This document shows, piece by piece, positions 59,767-64,000 of a stretch of DNA of 64,000 nucleotides. The notes under the pieces were generated by a model, which saw only the letters and a list, made by a program, of their open reading frames with translations, made no database searches and had not been told where the DNA came from. The first letter of the stretch is position 1; the number at the start of each line of letters is the position of its first letter. Source of the stretch: Pseudoscleropodium purum (Eukaryota; Streptophyta; Bryopsida; Hypnales; Brachytheciaceae); the NCBI GenBank assembly GCA_963969395.1, contig OZ017795.1, forward strand, positions 41,087,063-41,151,062, in the 5' to 3' direction. Both the position numbers and the translations under genes were made by a program.

Positions 59767-61260
59767 CTAATATAAATGGCGGAAATGTTCATCTGGCATC
59801 GGCCAACGATATGTATTAGAAAATCGCGTAACCACATGGGCCAAACTAGTATTTTCATCGTCAGTCTTCGAAGAAATGTGCTTCAAGTAAGCATAAAACA
59901 CTTTTGCAAAGTCATGAAAGGCAAATTGTGTCGCACTAGATGTTTTAAGTAGCACGTTGAAATACGCCTCTGACATGTTGTTTCCATTCATCTGCCGAGC
60001 AATTTTTCGAATGGCATAATCTTCTGACTTACGTGAATACATCGAAATGACTTCCACATCTACACCTGCTTTATGCAAATATGCAATACGTGGATCCACC
60101 CACCATCTCCTCTGCAAAGTTTGTTTCATCTCATCTGTTGATGTAAATGTGTACAAAGACTTCATTGGCTGAGAAGCTAAGGTGGTCATGCCCCAATCGC
60201 AAACCCCAATGTACACACGTGACTCATCCTCTGGAAAATGCAACAAGATGTTGTCCGGAGAAAGATCATTGTGCAAATGTCCAGCAAGATGCATTGCATA
60301 CATTATATGCATAAACGCCCATGTCAACTCCGTGCGCTTCTTCCGATATCGTCCTAAATGGTAAGCTTTTACAACCTCTTCTTCGGTTGGATTCGTATAC
60401 ATCAAACGGATTTGAATGTTGTCTGGAAAGTCCTTATCCATATTCAACATTTGTCGAAGAGTTCCACCATTCCACCAATACGCATAACCTTCACACGTCG
60501 TTCCGTGCACCGCAGCAAACCGTATCACACCCGTGTGTGGAATTCGAACAGCCATTGATTCGTTTTGATGTTTTAACTTTGCAAGATCGGGTCGAGTTTG
60601 GTGGTGAATGGATTTCTTTGCCGCAAACTCCCAATGAGGAAGTATTCCTGGACATCCTTCAATACGAACCTTTCGAATCGTTGCATATTCACCTCTCATC
60701 GTTCTATCATCAACAGCAATTACGCGTGCTGTATCTGGAAGTACTATGAGGTGCCGTTTGTTCCTTTCCGCTTCAGCAACTCCATCATTGCTTTTCCACC
60801 AACCAATTGAACCAACTCGATTGTGCGTTTTGGCGAATGGAGCACATCGCCCCCTAAATAAGTCCGCTTTCAGAATCACTTCTTTAAACTGGGCGTCATT
60901 GGGTCGATATTCCTTGCCATATTTAACCAAAATGACTTTGGAATTCCACAAAGTGTCATGAACCTTGTTCTCCAAACATTTGGTGAAGTACGTTTTATGC
61001 ATTTCGTCATGCCACTTCGCCACATTCAATGCATCCAACAACATCTGTGTCATGTTTACCTTGAATTTAGACACGTACTCCTCTTGATATCTGATGTACT
61101 TATTGTTTAAAGACAATGTTGTTTCCGATTCATAAAATTGAACGATGCGCTCGATCATGAATTTCTTGCATTCTTCCGAAAGACTTTGGCGAGCTACCTC
61201 CAAGTTTGATGGTCCCTCTCCATGTTTAAGCTTCGCAACCTTCTTCTTCCCCTTCGTCAT
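59767..61260 (-). CDS. Protein-kinase-like protein of the nested element, copy 2
   Basis: A 497-residue frame whose translation matches copy 1 (39554-41047) throughout, with the same HNDLSPDNILLH and CDWGM motifs. It has the same start context (tgtcacgATGacgaag on its strand) and the same TAG end. The GC-rich island at about 61470-61800 lies upstream as in copy 1. See the copy 1 entry for domains. Confidence 0.85.
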   Translation of the reverse strand: MTKGKKKVAKLKHGEGPSNLEVARQSLSEECKKFMIERIVQFYESETTLSLNNKYIRYQEEYVSKFKVNMTQMLLDALNVAKWHDEMHKTYFTKCLENKVHDTLWNSKVILVKYGKEYRPNDAQFKEVILKADLFRGRCAPFAKTHNRVGSIGWWKSNDGVAEAERNKRHLIVLPDTARVIAVDDRTMRGEYATIRKVRIEGCPGILPHWEFAAKKSIHHQTRPDLAKLKHQNESMAVRIPHTGVIRFAAVHGTTCEGYAYWWNGGTLRQMLNMDKDFPDNIQIRLMYTNPTEEEVVKAYHLGRYRKKRTELTWAFMHIMYAMHLAGHLHNDLSPDNILLHFPEDESRVYIGVCDWGMTTLASQPMKSLYTFTSTDEMKQTLQRRWWVDPRIAYLHKAGVDVEVISMYSRKSEDYAIRKIARQMNGNNMSEAYFNVLLKTSSATQFAFHDFAKVFYAYLKHISSKTDDENTSLAHVVTRFSNTYRWPMPDEHFRHLY

Positions 61261-61469
61261 CGTGACAAATGAAACTGATATAGATGAAATTTTCTAATTT
61301 AAATGTGAATTCACGCGCAAGTGTTAAAAAAATTAGCAACAAGGGGGCCCCAATAAACCACTCTTGCCATGCCTCGGAAAGGAGCCAATGGAAGATGAAC
61401 CACCAAGCTCTCCGCTCCACCTTGCATTCACAAGGGGCAAAGCAAAAGTGACAATGCGGACAGCCCTAA

Positions 61470-61800
61470 ACCGTCCGCCCGATCGGATGGGCCGCGGCTG
61501 GCGAACGGATCAACCGTCCGCCTCCCCGAAACCCTAGAGCCTCGTCCGCCCGATCGGACGGCCACGGGCGGACAAATCTGGCGTCCGCCTGATCGGACGG
61601 TCCGGGGGGGCGGACGGGTATCGGGGCGGACGGGGGTCTGGGCGGACGGGGCGGACAAGGCGGACGGCGGACAGGTATCGGGGCAGACGGGGTCTGGGCG
61701 GACGGGGCGGACAGGGCGGACGGCGGATAGGTATCGGGGCGGACGGGGTCTGGGCGGATGGGGCAGACAGGTATGAGGGCGGACGGGGCGGTTTGACCCT
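61470..61800 (-). promoter_or_regulatory. GC-rich GGCGGAC island upstream of kinase copy 2
   Basis: Inverted copy of 39005-39355, differing by a few substitutions (for example one CpG-changing base in the gggtct/ccgtct units). Confidence 0.6.
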
Positions 61801-64000
61801 AAAGCGACCCTAAACCCATATTTTGCACGATAAACAGAGGTCTTCAAGGCACTGTATAGTTCAACTAACTTTTCATTCATTCAATGTAAAATTTGAAATT
61901 AAAAAAGGTACCCTTCCTTTATGACCAAATTTATGAATTCTTGGTAAATGATATTTTTGTACAAAGATATGAGCTAAAATGTGCAAAAATTCACGAAAGG
62001 ATTGCGACGTTTAATATATGTATCCAAATATTCACGTTGCATTGTGTATAAAGCAATTGTAAGAAGGTAGTTGAATAAAAATTCTACTATGAAATTGAAT
62101 TAGTTGACGTCTAATCACTTAGTAAACTACTAAATGTCCAAGTCCTTGCAAGTGTGTTTTGGCTATCGAAAAAGAGCATGGACTTATAGTTATCCCCAAT
62201 GAAGCAAATTGTTCTTTTTTCAAAATCTCATGGTATAGATGTTTAACCCCTAAAGTTCTTTTCACTAAAAACACTTCAAAACTGCCAGTAGTAGTGCAAA
62301 TACCAAGTCTTGGAAGAAAAATACTTTTGGGCATATGTAACTGTAGGATCTTGTAGTAAATTAGTTGGAAAAGATGTGGAAAAAATTTTAGACAAATCCA
62401 CCATTTGGATTGTAAGATATTAGATATTGAATGTTTCATTTAAGGGGGCTACTCAATTATGTCTATTAATGAACAATTGGTAGGCTTACAAACCTAACTT
62501 AGCATGTATTTTAATATTTGTTGCAATTGTTTTAGGAATATTATAACATAATACTATTATAATATTCTTATAAATGATATAGTACTAAATCATTTCAAAA
62601 TCAACAACATTGGAACACAATCTATCAATCTTGTCTTCCATACTCCTTTAATGATATATATATATAAATATATATACATATATAAAATATATTAGATAAA
62701 TCAACATGAACAAATCAATGATTATATATTTCATAGATGTATTCTTCATCAATCAAATAAGAGTGCATGTGCAAATATAGACAAAGATGGTTTCTCCATT
62801 TGTTCCCAAAAATTAAATAAACAAATAGAGAAAGATATGAAGTGAATGTTACTTAGAGAATTGAAGGGAAAGAAATTGAAGTACTCAATTGCATTTTATT
62901 AAATTGGAAAATTGCATGTGGATGGCATGAATTAATCTTCATAGATGCTAAACTCATACGAGTTACATTTCAACATTTATGATTTATACAATTGATTGAA
63001 TTGAAAGCTCTTGTAATTACATTTTCAAATTTTCGATTCAATCATTCAAATTTGCAAGAGTGATTTATGATAGATTTATAACTTTAAATGTGAAAGCATT
63101 CAATGCCTTTATGCGTTTGTTCATCAATATATTAATTTTAAATAAATAATATATATTTTTTTATAACATATGCATAAACCATTGCATTGAAAAAAAACAA
63201 AAACTCAGAGCCAAGCCAAATAGGCTGGTCAAATGAATAGAACAAGAGAACAAGAGCCCTACGAGAAAGCAAAGGAAAAAAAAATATATCAAAAGGATTC
63301 AAAGGAAGGAACAAGATGCATTCTTGCAAGACCGTAGAATACATAATGAGATAATGATTTCAAAATCCAAACACAAATATATTTTCTATTTCAATGAGAG
63401 TCAAAAATGAACTCCCCTGCTCTCAAAGATTGTACAATGTACACGTTATACAAAATGAATATATAACAGAAAGAGTAGAAGACATCGTTTATCATGATTG
63501 AAAACTGAAATGATTTTTTCTTTCTATGTAGAATATTTTATGAAATGTAACAATGTGTTTAATTATCATAGTAATTGGTAGAAATCTTTGTGCAATACAT
63601 AGAAACATTTCATTTATGTGGAGTTTTTCATTTATTTAGGATTTAAAATTGAAGTATTATACTCTACAAAGTACAAACTGAAAACAATATCATATAACTA
63701 AGTTCAAAAGTTTGCAATTGTTTCGTGAATTCATTTTGAAAACTCAAACAAAGAAATATATTCTATAATCAATATCTTGTTCATTTGAATCATTTCAAAA
63801 TTCGAATTCCGAATTCAATTCCTATTTATAATAGAAATTATGTTTGTCAATTTTTTAGATCTTTAAACAATGAACCCTCTTTTTTTTTAAATTAATATTT
63901 AAAAACATCTGAAATAAGAATATTGGAATTACCCTTCAAAATAAATATAGCACATGTACAATGTATTCTACTCCACCAACTCAAGTAACGAATTTTTCTA
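61801..64000. other. AT-rich spacer of kinase element copy 2
   Basis: Inverted duplicate of 36815-39004, without a supported gene. Confidence 0.6.

Larger units (their letters stand above)
59203..64000 (-). mobile_element. Kinase element copy 2, inverted and cut by the window edge
   Basis: Begins CAAGGTTGAC at 59203 (copy 1 has CAGGGTTGAC) and matches the inverse of 41631-36815 almost base for base to the end of the window. Differences seen are single substitutions, one T-run length change near 63190 and transitions in the terminal GC-rich part. The outer half, including any RING gene, lies outside the window. Confidence 0.9.

Overview
This window is nuclear DNA from a green plant lineage. 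It has many short GT-AG introns, an ENHANCED DISEASE RESISTANCE 2-like START/DUF1336 protein and a plant-type vacuolar ATPase subunit B. The compact introns, the moderate base composition and the unusual transposons suggest a bryophyte, lycophyte or charophyte-grade streptophyte more than a flowering plant. I cannot name the species.

Host genes occupy roughly the first third. They are a small stress-response A/B-barrel (Dabb) protein (4221-4955), an EDR2-like protein with 21 inferred exons (6711-14697) and VHA-B with 14 inferred exons (18095-22106). The exon sums of all three close in frame. Around and inside them lie a decayed pogo/Tigger-type transposase (935-3424), a 144-bp foldback MITE with TTAA flanks, a 508-bp Stowaway-type MITE, and a long intronic hairpin.

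From 25,171 onward the window is essentially all mobile DNA. A ~22-kb element (25171-47133) has matching terminal inverted repeats and TA flanks. It carries a DUF7869-like gene on the minus strand, a divergent multi-exon gene on the plus strand and two FCP1/NLI-phosphatase-like genes. About 25 copies of a 19-bp palindrome, TATCGGCTGGCAGCCGATA and variants, are spread over its whole length and are seen nowhere else in the window. Inside its plus-strand gene sits a second, 9.7-kb element (31910-41631) that lacks the palindrome. This has its own termini (CAGGGTTGAC...), GC-rich GGCGGAC islands, a protein-kinase-like gene and a coiled-coil/RING gene. A near-identical, oppositely oriented copy of the kinase half begins at 59203 and runs off the window, so two arms of about 4.8 kb form a large inverted repeat. 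Between them lie a copia remnant, a DDE-transposase-like gene (51345-54619), and two divergently transcribed paralogous coiled-coil/RING genes (54888-56684 and 57450-59202).

The most unexpected signal is in the mobile-element genes. Long, otherwise intact frames are interrupted almost only by TAG and TAA (about 19 TAG, 4 TAA, 3 TGA), and one TAG aligns with glutamine in a neighbouring paralogue. The host genes use ordinary stops and have no internal stops. Either the elements lose CAG/CAA codons by C-to-T change (methylation-driven decay), or their proteins are read with TAR as glutamine. The sequence alone does not decide.
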